Program-made: the position numbers and the translations under genes
Assembly (NCBI RefSeq): GCF_018873765.1
Contig: NC_057925.1
Span: 51,162,010 to 51,226,009, forward strand
Source of the DNA: Telopea speciosissima
Taxonomy: Eukaryota; Streptophyta; Magnoliopsida; Proteales; Proteaceae
Reading direction: 5' to 3'
DNA: 64,000 bases
In this document: positions 34,956 to 47,639 of the stretch, piece after piece
Layout of the letters: each line of letters starts with the position of its first letter
Position numbering within the stretch: the stretch's first letter is position 1
Notes under the pieces: model-generated
Seen by the model: the letters and a program-made list of their open reading frames with translations, nothing else
Database searches by the model: none
Told to the model about the DNA's origin: nothing

Positions 34956-37876
34956 TGTTATACCCGTACCCCGGGATATAATTAAATATTATTTCTTCTC
35001 GTGACGTGTAGATACCGCCATGTATCTTGGTGACCTGTTCTCCATGATGGTCAAACCTAGCTACAAAATCGTTGACCACAAGACGGGTTTGCCTGTGGAG
35101 GAAAGATTCATCAACCGCCGGTGGAGAAAGTTCGTTGTGGCGACTTTGCCGACTACCCTCCAAGTACCAGCCCGGGAAGCGAGGAGTTCAGGAGAGAGCA
35201 TCCTGGACCGTCACCTCAGTTGGATAATTCGTTCAGTGATGAGCTTAGCATTGCCGTGGCGAAGCTGTTCGGGGTCATGGGTGATAAACCATGACGGGGG
35301 GAAAAGTAAGTTCTAGCCTCAAGTCCTATTAATTATTCTTCCCTCGGTAACCTCGAAGTGCGGGTCCGAGCTTGAACCGCTCGAGCTAATTCATGAGAGA
35401 AGGGAATAATTTAAGTTCGGGTCCCACGTACCTTTAGGGAGTACATTGGGGACTTATACCCATCTCATTTGAGCCCATCTAAGAATGGGCTTTTCCTTAA
35501 TTAAGGTTGTGGGCAGGCCCATTTAACCAATTGACCCAATGATGGGTTATTCCATCCACTTACCCATTAGGCCTCATGACCCATTTGACTAAAGGTACCC
35601 AAATACCCATTTATTATAAATGAGTCCAAAAGGGAGAGAGAGAACATTACTTCTCCTTCATCATTCTCTTCTACCCTAAATCGTGGAGGAGAGAAAGAGG
35701 AGAGAAAGTGGAGAGAAAGAGAAAGAGGAAGAGAGAGAGGCTTGGAGGAAGGTGGAGACCCCATCTCTTGGGCCATAAATCGTGGAGCTCTCTCATCTTG
35801 GGGGTAGGTAAGCTTTTGAATCTTCTTCCTTCTTCTATTTTGGATTTTAAAAGGGGTTGGGTAATGGGAGAGATTGACCTAGATCTCTCTTGGAACCTAG
35901 GGAGTCAATGGAACCTTCAAGCCAAGCTATGGTGGAGTTATTTCACTCCATTATGAGCTCTAATGTAAGGGTTCTCATTGCCATTTGAGAGATTTAAGGT
36001 TGGACCCTAATGAGCTTAGGATGGAGTTTCCTAGAAGTCCTTGTGCTTTAAAACCACTTGAAATGGGGTCCTTGGAGGGGAATCCTTCGGATTTTGGACC
36101 TGAAGGTGTGAGGGTTTACATGTGGGTTCAGACCTGCAAGAAACCACCCTGAAATTTCCTTCCCGTGAGAGCTCCTGTGAAGGTCGGATTTACACTCGGT
36201 TTCAGTTTTCTGAAACCACATCTGCATCCGACCTTGACCAAAATTGTCCTGAGCCCCTGTGAAGGTCGGATTTACTCTCGGTTTCAGTTTTCTGAAACCA
36301 CATCTGCATCCGACCTTGACCAAAATTGTCCTGAGCCCCTGTGAAGGTCGGATTTACACTCGGTTTCAGTTTTCTAAAACCACATCTGCATCCGACCTTG
36401 ACTAAAACTGTCCCGAACCCCCCGATTTCCTAGGATTTACATGTGGTTGCAGAATTTTGGCATGAAACCACTCCTGCAACCACTTTGTTTCTGAAACCTT
36501 ATACTTAAGTGTTTATGGGAGACCTTTTGGGGATCCTTTCCCTTCGCTCGTTTAACCTTATTTCACCCTTTGTATAGGTTAATATATTCATTTTGTGGCT
36601 TATTGCTTGATCGAGGTGACAACTGATAATCTTCGTGCTTGGCGTATACGTTGTGAGTGGGTTTGGTCGTTTGGGCTTGTTATTATTATTGCATTTTATA
36701 TTATGTAATCATTATAATTAATAAGCATGTTTGCGCATATTGCATACTCTTATATACAATTGTTATAATGTTGATTGGTAATGATGTACCTTGATGGGTC
36801 TCGGTGCCGGTGGATACCGGTGCCGGAACCCCGAACACTATATACATTTATGAAGAAATTATGTTGAATGTCATGTTGAACTGTATGCGCCGTGCCGTGC
36901 TGGTAGCCGGGCACTAAACCAGATGAAAAGTTGATGCGCCCGGATTACCTCTCGGGACGATAGGACTTGCATGTAGTATATTTGTGGCTAGGATTTCACA
37001 ACCTTATGCTACGACCCTTACCAACAGGGGTTTAGGTGTTGGGTAATCAGTACACCGGATTCTGTGGAGATGGGAGAGGCCAGTCATGGTAGTATTGGTT
37101 ATCAGGGGTCTGCCACTGAGTGGTCTTGGAGGCTTCGATCGGCGTAGGTCCCACGTGACAATTGAGGTTTCATTGTGGTGATAAGTTAAGTGACCCACAG
37201 TGTCTCCCGAGTTGTCACAGTAGCATATGCCATTGACTTAGTTGTTTGTTAGGTGGAAAAATGGACTTAACATGTGCATGCATCATTGGACTATGTGAAA
37301 TTGCGGGTTTGTGCATCCCCATCCCCTCACTGGCTCAGTGGAGCTAACCCCCTCGTGCGCACACTTTTTTAGATTATGATGCAGGTGACGGGTATCTCGC
37401 GGGACTTGGAGTTCAGCTCTCGGGATACGATAAGACTGGTGAGGAGGAACCAGAGGCCGTGTTTGAGGAACATGGCGACGGGTGTCCTTGCGATGATTGT
37501 GCCTACGGGCCGTGAGGATATTCGGGACTCGATCCCTTTTTGATTTACTTTTGGGGCTAAGGCCTATTTTGAAACATTTACTGTTACATCATTTTTGATA
37601 GTTATTAGATGGTCATTGGAAATGTAATTAATTACTGTATTTATCATCTAGCCTTTGAACATCTTGTAACTATTCGATTTATACGCTTCCGCAATACTAC
37701 TGATCATAGGAATGTAATATTCCTTTTTCCGCGATCTAATGTTATATTGTGTTAATATTGATCATGACTGTGCGTTGGGACACTGCGTCAGTGATCCGGG
37801 CGGTTTAGTAGGATGGCACGCGTCGTCCTAGTCACCCTTTGATATTATATTCCTTGGCTGGAATAGGGGCATGACA
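34956..37876 (+). mobile_element. Solo LTR, 2.9 kb, possibly Tekay/Del chromovirus
   Basis: Starts TGTTATACCCGTACCCCGG and ends GGAATAGGGGCATGACA. Flanked by identical TATAT at 34951-34955 and 37877-37881. The two ends are also imperfect inverted repeats of each other (TGTYATRCCC), as in Del/Tekay LTRs, which are often 2-4 kb long. There is no coding domain and no second LTR. The lineage call rests on end sequence and length only. It contains a three-copy 82-bp array. Orientation is assumed from the TATAAAT-like box near 35615. Confidence 0.75.
36175..36420 (+). repeat. Tandem array, 3 x 82 bp
   Basis: CTGTGAAGGTCGGATTTAC starts at 36175, 36257 and 36339, an exact 82-bp period with very few differences. 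Each unit holds the short palindrome-like pair GTTTCAG/CTGAAAC. It lies inside the solo LTR. Confidence 0.95.
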
Positions 37877-37881
37877 TATAT

Positions 37882-38314
37882 AAAAGCACGTTGTGGCAAA
37901 TCTTTCAGTTATCTATTCTACCCTTCATTCTTATTTAAAATTTCATTCTTCAATTCTTAATCTTTATGTCATTTTTTCTTATAATTTCATAATTTTAAGT
38001 ATCCGTAGTATTAATTATTACTTTTTTTAATTAGTGGGAAATCAGAATTTGAAGACCAAAATCTTTGGTGATCGAATAACAGGTACCCTCGTATTTAAAA
38101 CTTTTTTTAATAAAATATATACCTTCATCTCCATCGAACAGAATATATCTTTGTTTCTTGTCTTTATTGGTTACTAAAAGTATCCTTTTTTATTCATCAG
38201 AACTTCGATTTCCTTCCTTCGTATCCTTTCTTTATTCGTCAAATCTTCGAAATCCAATCCTCCTCGCACTCACTCTGTACTCGATTTCCTTCGTTTTCTG
38301 TCCCTAAAACAAAT
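37882..38314. other. Host sequence left of the second nest, leader-like
   Basis: Pyrimidine-rich sequence (TTCCTTCG, CTCCTCGCACTCACTC) that continues directly at 52303 once the inserted element is ignored. It looks like a plant 5'UTR, possibly that of the tubulin-like locus at 53.6 kb, but no transcription start can be shown. Confidence 0.35.
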
Positions 38315-39210
38315 TGTTGCTGGTGAAAACCTTCGATGCTCTGGTCGCCCACGGATGAGCCTGCAAAAACCAAGCGATGAGCACAAGAGAGCCGGTGTGG
38401 CTCCGGCCAAGGAATCTCCGACGCTCAAGTCAGGTCTCCAATGCAACAGCGTAACTGCGTAGTGAAAGCAAGATGAGGAATGGTGCTCCATACCTGGGTA
38501 TTTATAGAGTGAGGATGAGATGAGGCGGTTGGGAGAGTCCTAGTATGGTAGGAGTCCTTCTTTTGGAAAGCTCTCTCGCGTAGAGCGGAGTGGAGAGCTA
38601 TTTTCGGGGTCGGGCTCTTATTAAGGTAAGAGTCCATGTAAAGTGTGATTTTGTATTGCGTTGGGATCGTGGCTCGATCCTTATCCCGTGATTCTGGGGA
38701 TGTGCTGACGTGGCCCCGCGATCCCCGGTGGGGCGCTATGGTAGCTTCTGTGGAGGAGAGCTAGGCCTCGGAGGTCGGCCTAGGAGGTCGGCCTGGTAGG
38801 TCGGTCTTGGCAGTCACCTCGGCCTGAGAGGTCGGCCTGTTAGGTCGGTCTCGGCAGTCAGCTCGGCCTAGGCTGTCTGTGTATGCTCGGTCAGGAGTTT
38901 ATGGCTGACTTGTGTGAGCTCGGCTTTGTCAGGTGACCTATCGAAGACCGGGTCGGCCCAATTTCCTGTTCAGCTCAGCTCGGTTCTTGGACTGACCTAT
39001 GGTCGGCCACATAGCAGCTTCTAATTGGTGAAGTTATTTTATGCCCTATCACGGCTTCAGTGCTCGGCCTCGGCCTCGGCTTTACTGCTTGGCCTCGGTT
39101 TCGGCTTCAGTGCTCGGCCTCGGCCTCGGTCTCAGTGCTCGGCCTCGGCTTCAGTTCCAGTACGTTTACGTGATAGCTTTTGGTTGGTTGGGGGATTCTA
39201 TGATGCATCA
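38315..39210 (-). repeat. 3' LTR of gypsy element 2
   Basis: 896 bp, pairs with 51034-52297. Shared blocks include GATGAGCACAAGAGAGCCGG (38375 region) and GGTCGGCCTG repeats. It has only about four units of the CGGCCTCGG minisatellite (39059-39155), which is greatly expanded in its partner. Confidence 0.93.
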
Positions 39211-39237
39211 TAGGCCCCCCCACTCATCAAGGCTCGG

Positions 39238-41026
39238 TGATGAGCACATTTATGTGTGAAATCTTAGCGCATAAAGCATACATTTTACCACATTGGACAG
39301 AGTTACTCGCTGCTTTCTTGTGCTTTTCAGGTTTTAGGTGATTTCTTGTGAAAATGGAGGAGATGATGCTAAGGAAATGTTTTTAAGCAGTTTAGAGGTG
39401 TTAATGGCTTGGATGCTTAGCCTATCGAGTCAGCTTCGCAACGGTTTAAATGGCACATGATTCTGAGTTGAAACGAAGAAGTTACGGCCGTTTCCATAAC
39501 GAAGCGCGAAAATGGTCTGTAGGGGTTTATTTGCAATTATTGATAGTCGGCCGGAGACAAAGTGAAGCGAAAGTTCGGATTCTAGGGGCCTTAACGCAAT
39601 AACTAGAAGTTATATTTCCTGTACCCGAAAGATTCCATTTGGAGGGCTCTGGGCAGTCCAGCTTCAACTTGAGATATCCTGGGCTCCCGAACTCCAAATT
39701 GGACGAAATTTGGGTCTATTTTGGGTGATTTTTCGCAAGGAACACAATGGTGAGGCCTATATAAACACCCCATGCTCCACTTTTCTTGAAGGATAGAATG
39801 GATATTTTATTTATTCTTGAAGGAATCCTAGTCATCACCCTTACTTTCTCTCTCCTCCAACTTCTCAAGGGCACTTATGGAATTCTACTTGGGATAGATT
39901 TATTTTGAAAGATATTCTCTCACCTATGGAAAATTGAAAAGTCAAAGCATCTTTGATTTTATTGCTTGGAGAAGATATCTATAAAGAAAAGGAAGACTTG
40001 TTATAATTGGAAGTTTACTTTTCTGTAAATGAAGTTTACATGTAATCAATTTTTCTCTTCTTCTTCTTTCTATTTTTTCCTTTTTTCTTACGATTCAAGG
40101 CATTGTATAAGAGGAAGGAGAAGAGAATATTCTCTTTTCTTAGGGAATATTTCTCCTACATTTTCCTCTTCTCTCTTCTCTTCTCTTCCCCCTATAAATA
40201 CCCCTTGGCCTTTGGGTTGTAAGAAGTGAGTTTTTTTAGTTCAGTTTTTAGTTAGTTTCTAGTTCAATTTTAATTCAGTTTTTTTAGTGTAATTTTTAGT
40301 TCATTCACTTAGTGAAATTTCTTCTCTTCTTCTCCTTCTAATTTTTTATTTTTGGCTTTTCTAAGTTCTAGTTTGCTTTTATGATTTTTAGTTAATGGTT
40401 ATAATAGGTTTAATTTATGCTTTAATTTCAATTTAAGTCTTCAATTGGGTTGTAATTTCTTAATTCTAGTTTAGGTTTTAAGCCTTCTAGTCTAAGTTCT
40501 TAAGTTGATGACAAGACTTGAAGATTTAGAAGAGGAGGCCATGGTAAGTTTATGCAAGTATTCAAGCTTTTCAATTACATTCATGCAAGCACATCCAGGT
40601 TTTACTATCTAAACTCTCAATCTCATTCTCCATCTCCTCTATCTCTCTCTATCTTCTTCTTCTTCCCCTTCTATTTTTTTTATTTTGATTTTATATGGTT
40701 GTGGTTTATGGATGCATTTTTATTCATTTATTTCTTTTTATATGGTTAGTATGTGTGGCTGTATTTTTTATTCCTTTCAATTCGCTTTAGTTTGATAGGT
40801 TAGATGCTCATGTGTTAGGACGCCGATTTAATCCCTTAATTTTGTTAGATGCTTATGAGTTAGGATGCATTGATTTTCGTTAGTTTAATTAGTTTAATTT
40901 AACACTTTAATTTGGTTCACTTTGTATTACTTTTAAATTAGTTAAATAGAGTGGCGTATATCTCCTAGTGTTCGACCCGTAGCTACGATTAACCCGTACG
41001 CTTGCGGTTTTATTTTAACTCAAACA
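39238..41026 (+). repeat. Left LTR of the pol-less element
   Basis: 1789 bp. A CTATAAATACC box at about 40192-40202 is preceded by CTCTTCTCTTCTC tracts and followed by TTTAGTT reiterations (40240-40310). It ends just before the tRNA-Asp-type primer site. Confidence 0.93.
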
Positions 41027-41586
41027 AGTTTTTGGCACCGTTGCCGGGGAGATTATTGACCACTTTATTTTTTGATTTTTAAGTAATTCGAAGTGCTTTA
41101 GTTTCTTCTCTTTCTCCTCTTTCTTTTAAAAAAAAAATAAAAATTTGAAAACCTCCTCTTGTTTCTCTTCTGTTTCAAATAGTGTGCGCCCAATCTAAAG
41201 TCCTTCATATGCCCAAACCCAATCAATCTTGGTGCCCCTTGATTCGTTGGGTGGTTTGGATTGGCATGTGACTTATCTTTGGAGGTGACCACTCTTAATA
41301 ACAGGAAAGCGACATAGTGAGAGCTTTGGAAACATAAACGTATAGTAGTCCTCCACCCTACATCATAATCCATTTGGAGTCGCCCGTAGGTGGCTCGTGA
41401 AGACTATACGGGTTCCCTTGCTGTCAACCTATATGACAACCTTACAGCTTTGGAACCATTGTTTCGATTTCTGAGGGATAGATGCACTATCTATCTTGGG
41501 CTCCCTCTTGTTTTTAGTAATTTTTTTTTCTTTAAACTTTTTTTTATGGGAGACCTCAATTTGGGATAGGTGGTTAATTTAGAATA

Positions 41587-43113
41587 ATGGGAGATACACT
41601 TCCTTATAAGACTTTGGGGGAAAGATGGACCTATGCTAAGGCAACCATGATTTTGGAGGAAATGTTTAAACAGGTTAGGGAAGCCAAAAGTAGTGAGATA
41701 GAGGATAATTTTGCACCACCCCAGTACAATTTTGCTCCCCATCCCAACTATGGGCTTTCGGGAAATTTTGATTGGTCACATCCCCAGACTATCCATGTTA
41801 TGGAAGGATGCCCTAATCTTTATGGGGGTAGCAATGGTGATGAGAATGTGAGTCCTCAATTTCAATATAATTCTTTTGGCACTTACAATCAGGGGTGGAG
41901 TGATCATCCCGATTTTTTGTGGGATCAATGGAATAATCAAGCTGGACCACCCAATTTTCAATATCATGGTCAGTTTGGTCCTCCAATGCCCAACCCTCCA
42001 TTAAATCTCAATGGGCCACCTCTCCTTGAACCATATCACCAACCCTTTGAGTTTCAAAACATGGGTGAGGAGGCCAGACTGAATGAGCTTGAGAAATATA
42101 TAGACCTTCTCACAACAAGCCAAAATACCATGGAGAAGCAACTCTCTCAACTGATAACCATGGTGCAAGAGGAGGAAACGGGTACATTACCTAGTCAGCC
42201 TGAACCGCCCCATCCCCAGTTTAATGATATTGAAAGTCCACCACCCCAGTTTGAGGTTAATGAGAGTCATTCCCAACCAGCTGCTTTTCATGATGATTTA
42301 TTTGTTGAGATTGAGTCTCCTCAGGATATTAGTGAAGCGAGATTTGATGAGCTACCTGGGGAAGTCCAACTTTTTCCTGAAATTTTTGATTTTAGTGAGC
42401 CCAGTGTTTTTATTGATTTAGAATCAGATTTTCATGATAACATAGAAACCCAGGAAATTCGATCTCCCCCTCTCTCTTTGGAAAACTTAGATAATTGTCA
42501 TTTTGAGGATTCCATTGTCTCACATGTTGATTTGTCCAAACCTCCTAGGTTTGATGATTTTATTGAGGAGGACAATGTTAGTCATAATGCCTTTCAAGCA
42601 TATTTCCATGATCCTTATTTGGCAAACCAAGTTATGCAAAGAGCGGATAGTTGTATTGCTAGGATTGATTTGAGTAAACCTCCAATTTTTGATGATTATT
42701 TAGATGAGGTTATTCATAATCCTTTTTATGCTTATTGTGATCCGTTTTTTATTGGTTTTTCAAAGAATGATAGGTGCTCTACATTGCAAACGGGAGAGGA
42801 GGGACGGATTTATGGCCTGAGTTTTAGTGCCTTCATTTTCCACTATCCCATGATGATAGATTTTTCTATTGGATATTTCTCAGTTGTGCTTAACTTCCAT
42901 ATTATTTTTCGCTTTACTAAAATTCATGGTCGAGTGTTTTCTGGGTCTGAAGCTATTTCTCCATTTACTGGCCATGGATTGAGATTTCTATTGCTGCTCC
43001 TAGCACTTTTTGTAGAGCTCATCATTCTTCATGACCCTCTTTTTTTATTATATCTGGTAAGCGCCTTCATCTCCTCCCTTGTCCTTATTTTTTTTCTTTT
43101 ATGCATGCATTGA
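41587..43113 (+). mobile_element. 508-codon open frame of the pol-less element, gag-like with a hydrophobic tail
   Basis: Starts MGDTLPYKTLGERWTYAKAT. Residues 30-150 are Asn/Pro/Tyr/Trp-rich with TYNQGWSDHPDFLWDQW, which recalls the GWRNHPNFSW-type motif found in the gag of Athila/Tat elements. A coiled-coil-like stretch (LEKYIDLLTTSQNTMEKQL, about residues 165-185) follows, then acidic Pro-rich repeats (HPQFNDIESPPPQFE; DLSKPPRFDDF and DLSKPPIFDDY). The last 90 residues are strongly hydrophobic (LRFLLLLLALFVELIIL and ALYLVSAFISSLVLIFFLL-type), possibly two membrane segments. No protease, reverse transcriptase or integrase motif. The gag relation is inference, and the hydrophobic tail is unexplained. 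Confidence 0.6.
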
Positions 43114-44216
43114 GGACACTGCATGAATTAAGTGTGGGGGGAATGTTAGGCTTAATTGGTGAATTTTGATTGTGACAATAGTTTGGTTTTGTGCATACGT
43201 CTCTTTGATTACAAAGCGAGAGAAAGAGAGAATTAGGTGTCCTAGCATGCGAAATAATAAAAAATCCCTTTTCAAGGACGGTAGTTGGTTTGTATCCGGT
43301 GAGAGGGATTGAATTGGAAAATATGAGTATTATTTCATTTGATAGCTAGATTCCTCTATGTGTTTTATGGACCCTTTGATCTTTTGGCTAGTAGTTGAGA
43401 CCAATTTGTTTGTGGCAAGGCAAAGCATGAAAGTGGAAGTGAATGAAAAAAAAAAAAGAAAAAAAAAAGGAACAGAAAAGAAAGTGGAATTCCTTGGGAC
43501 TAGACAGGGCACTGTGTCTCATGAAGCAAGGTGACTTGATCGAAATTCCTTGGAAGGAAACTCAAAAAACTCTTGCATCAATGTCTCAAAGTCTCTATGG
43601 ATATATGCAAAAAGCGAAGCTACCAAGTATTTGGGTGTCTGGTGTATGCTCCACCATGTCACTCAGAGAACAGTAGTGGAGTAGAAATAGAGTTTGTGGT
43701 TGAGAAAAAAAAAAAAACTTTTACCTTAATGCTTGAAAAAAAAAAAAAGAGTATGGTCAACAATACTCAATGCCTAAGTCTTTGGTTCCATCGATGCTAT
43801 GGGGGGGTTTACTTGAAAGTGAGTAGTGTTCAGAAAATATGAGGAGATCCCTTGAACTTGTTGCATGCTTGTTACTTGAATTGATGTGGGGTGATAAAAT
43901 TCAAATGTGGGGGAACCTTTGGCTCCTTAATCTTTAGTTGAGTATTTTTTTGAGATTGTGTGCCCTATCTTACTTATGTCATGAGAAAAATTTACATCAT
44001 TCTTTTTGATTTATTGAATTTTGGGTGTATATTCACTGCAAACACCCACGAGACACAACTCGTCCACTAGGGGTAACCTAAGGGTTGAAAGGCTTGTTGC
44101 ACATGCTAAGTGCAACCGTGATTCCTACGAAAGTGAGTTAGGATTTTTTTTGCATTCTAGGTTAGTTTATCTTTTGCTTTACTTGAGGACAAATAACGTT
44201 CAAGTGTGGGGGAATC

Positions 44217-47129
44217 TGATGAGCACATTTATGTGTGAAATCTTAGGGCATAAAGCATACATTTTACCACATTGGACAGAGTTACTCGCTGCTTTCTTGT
44301 GCTTTTCAGGTTTTAGGTGATTTCTTGTGAAAATGGAGGAGATGATGCTAAGGAAATGTTTTTAAGCAGTTTAGAGGTGTTGATGGCTTGGATGCGTAGC
44401 CCATCGAGTCAGCTTCGCAACGGTTTAAACGGTACATGATTCTGAGTTGAAACGAAGAAGTTACGGCCGTTTCCGTAACGAAGCGCGAAAATGGTCTGTA
44501 GTAGGGGTGTCAATTCCAAACCCGCACCGTTAGGACCGATCTGTACCGACCGATCAAAACCCGATACCGACACGACCGAATAATAAACATGTCGGGCCTT
44601 GGACAGGACCGAATATTATCCGATTGTTCCCGGTCCTTGGTATGCGACCGACTGCACCGACCGAAATGTATTTCCATTGATAAAAAGTGGACAATAGTTG
44701 GCAAAAAGTCTAAATCTCCTCCTTGTGATTATGTAATATATACATTAATATATTTTATATCATATTATAAGATTCCAACCCCCATCACGTCACTCCTTAC
44801 TCTTTAATAACAAAAAAGAAATTTTACCCACAACCACTACATCGATCTACTTTCCTGTCTCCCTCTTTATTCTCTCTTTGCCCTTTCCAACTTCACAAAG
44901 CGCAATCTGAAACCCTCAAGACGGAATTAACTTGCAGCAGCAGCAACGGTACCGCCATAGCAAGACACCAGAATCTCCAATAGTGTCTCGGTTTACACTG
45001 CATGCAAGAAGAGGACGACTGAATCACATCGCTAGGAATGTTATTCTAGGCTAGTGATGGACCAAGAGAAATAGAATGCCAGAGTCCATGGCATCTGAGA
45101 CCTCTCTCTCTCTCTCTCTGTTGGATCTTAATATGAGAAAGGATTGGCAAGTCATCGGGGGAGTGAGAACGGATTGTCCCTTATTTGTAGTTCACTCGAC
45201 GTAGTGTTTTTGTTATATGATATTCCCCTCTCTGAATGGGTTTTTTGTTTCATCATTAATGTGTTTTGATTGAGTTAAAGTTCTTCTAATTCTGTCCACT
45301 CTATGAAAGAATTGATTTCTGTTTTACTTTCGTTTGAGTTTGTGATTGGGTTGTGGTTTTAATCAATTACTACTACTGTAACTCGCTTGAAGATGGTGAT
45401 GATTTATGACCCACCATTGCTGCCGAAGATTGACAAACATGTATAAAGGCTAGCCCGTTTGTGGCCCGGTAACCGACCGGCCGAATGCTACCGTGTCCGT
45501 GCCTGATTTGGGAAGGCCCGTATGTATAATCAGTCGGGAACGGTGTGAGACTTAAAATAAGGGGTGCCCGATTAGGCCCGACCGAAACCGACCGATACCG
45601 ACCGGTTGACACCCCTAGTCTGTAGGGGTTTATTTGCAATTATTGATAGTCGGCCAGAGACAAAGTGAAGCGAAAGTTCGGATTCTAGGGGCCTTAACGC
45701 AATAACCAGAAGTTATATTTCCTGTACCCGAAAGATTCCATTTAGAGGGCTCTGGGCAGTCCAGCTTCAACTTGAGATATCCTGGGCTCCCGAACTCCAA
45801 ATTGGACGAAATTTGGGTCTATTTTGGGTGATTTTTCGCAAGGAACACAATGGTGAGACCTATATAAACACCCCATGCTCCACGTTTCTTGAAGGACAGA
45901 ATGGGTATTTAATTTATTCTTGAAGGAATCCTAGTCATCACCCTTACTTTCTCTCTCCTCCAACTTCTCAAGGGCACTTATGAAATTCTACTTGGGATAG
46001 ATTTATTTTGAAAGATATTCTCTCACCTATGGAAAGTTGAAAAGTCAAAGCATCTTTGATTTTATTGCTTGGAGAAGATATCTATAAAGAAAAGGAAGCA
46101 CTTGTTATAATTGGAAGTTTACTTTTCTAGAAATAGAAGTTCTATGTAATCAATTTTCTCTTCTTCTTCTTTCTATTTTTTCCTTTTTTCTTACGATTCA
46201 AGGCATTGTAAAAGAGGAAGGAGAAGAGAATATTCTCTTTTCTTAGGGAATATTTCTCCTACATTTCCCTCTTTTCTCTTCTCTTCTCTTCCCCCTATAA
46301 ATACCCCTTGGCCTTTGGGTTGTAAGAAGTGAGTTTTTTTAGTTCAGTTTTTAGTTAGTTTCTAGTTCAATTTTAATTCAGTTTTTTTAGTGTAATTTTT
46401 AGTTCATTCACCTAGTGAAATTTCTTCTCTTCTTCTCCTTCTAATTTTTTATTTTTGGCTTTTCTAAGTTCTAGTTTGCTTTTATGATTTTTAGTTAATG
46501 GTTATAATAGGTTTAATTTATGCTTTAATTTCAATTTAAGTCTTCAATTGGGTTGTAATTTCTTAATTCTAGTTTAGGTTTTAAGCCTTCTAGTCTAAGT
46601 TCTTAAGTTGATGACAAGACTTGAAGATTTAGAAGAGGAGGCCATGGTAAGTTTATGCAAGTATTCAAGCTTTTCAATTACATTCATGCAAGCACATCCA
46701 GGTTTTACTATCTAAACTCTCAATCTCATTCTCCATCTCCTCTATCTCTCTCTATCTTCTTCTTCTTCCCCCTCTATTTTTTTTATTTTGATTTTATATG
46801 GTTGTGGTTTATGGATGTATTTTTATTCCTTTATTTCTTTTTATATGGTTAGTATGTGTGGCTGTATTTTTTATTCCTTTCAATTCGCTTTAGTTTGATA
46901 GGTTAGATGCTCATGTGTTAGGACGCCGATTTAATCCCTTAATTTTGTTAGATGCTTATGAGTTAGGATGCATTGATTTTCGTTAGTTTAATTAGTTTAA
47001 TTTAACACTTTAATTTGGTTCACTTTGCATTACTTTTAAGTTAGTTAAATAGAGTGGCGTATATCTCCTCGTGTTCGACCCGTAGCTACGATTGACCCGT
47101 ACGCTTGCGGTTTTATTTTAACTCAAGCA
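44217..47129 (+). repeat. Right LTR of the pol-less element, with hAT insertion
   Basis: Starts TGATGAGCAC after GTGTGGGGGAATC. It equals the left LTR in length once the 1116-bp insertion and its 8-bp duplication are removed. Confidence 0.93.
44502..45617. mobile_element. hAT-like non-autonomous transposon, 1.1 kb
   Basis: Perfect-looking inverted termini TAGGGGTGTCAA and TTGACACCCCTA. An identical 8-bp duplication GTCTGTAG lies at 44494-44501 and 45618-45625; the left LTR at the matching place has a single GTCTGTAG, so the empty site is seen directly. Subterminal zones are packed with ACCGACCG and GGCCCG words. The middle is leader-like sequence with a (CT)n tract (45102-45120) and no transposase. 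Confidence 0.95.
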
Positions 47130-47639
47130 CTCAGCTCGTCCTTGATGAGTGTCATCTTTTGGTCCGCTTAACGGTTCTGTTCTGAGGCTAAGTCCGAGCT
47201 CTTTTCCTTCGGCGATTTGACGTTGTACTGTCTGTCAGTTGGGGTGTCTGTGCCACATTACTCGGCGTAATGATGATGCTCAGGATTTTGAACCGTCTTT
47301 TGATTTGGATCGTTGAATCACGCTGAACTCTTCCTCTTTTTTTTTTTTGGTATGTACCGGGCCGAGCTGCCTCTCTATGTACTGTGCCGAGCAGTCGGCT
47401 CTTTAATCAACGAAAATTTCGTTTCTCAAAATTTATCTAACTGTTTTAGCTCGGCAATTTTAGCCTTCTTTTCCTTGTGTATGTTGTTCCATTTGATGTT
47501 GTGGCCATGGGGAGAGTTTGCTCTCGTTGAGCGTAAATGCCTTAGCTTAGTTTTAGACTTTGTTCAGCTCGGCCATGGGGAGAGTTTGCTCTCGTTGGTT
47601 TAGACGTCGGCCAGTCTTTGTGGGCAGGTCTTATGACTT

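Larger units (their letters stand above)
39238..47129 (+). mobile_element. Pol-less LTR retrotransposon (LARD-like), youngest of the nest
   Basis: LTRs 39238-41026 and 44217-47129 (the latter enlarged by a hAT insertion; both are 1789 bp without it). The ends are TGATGAGCAC and CAARCA/CAAGCA. The flanks are CTCGG (39233-39237) and CTCAG (47130-47134), 4 of 5 matching. The primer site TGGCACCGTTGCCGGGGA (41033-41050) fits the 3' end of tRNA-Asp with one mismatch, as used by Tat/Athila-type elements. A purine tract lies at 44204-44216. The internal part holds one long open frame (41587-43113) and no pol domain, so it must depend on a partner element. LTRs differ at about 35 of 1789 sites by eye (about 2%, under 1 million years at 1.3e-8). 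It looks whole for a non-autonomous element. Confidence 0.92.
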
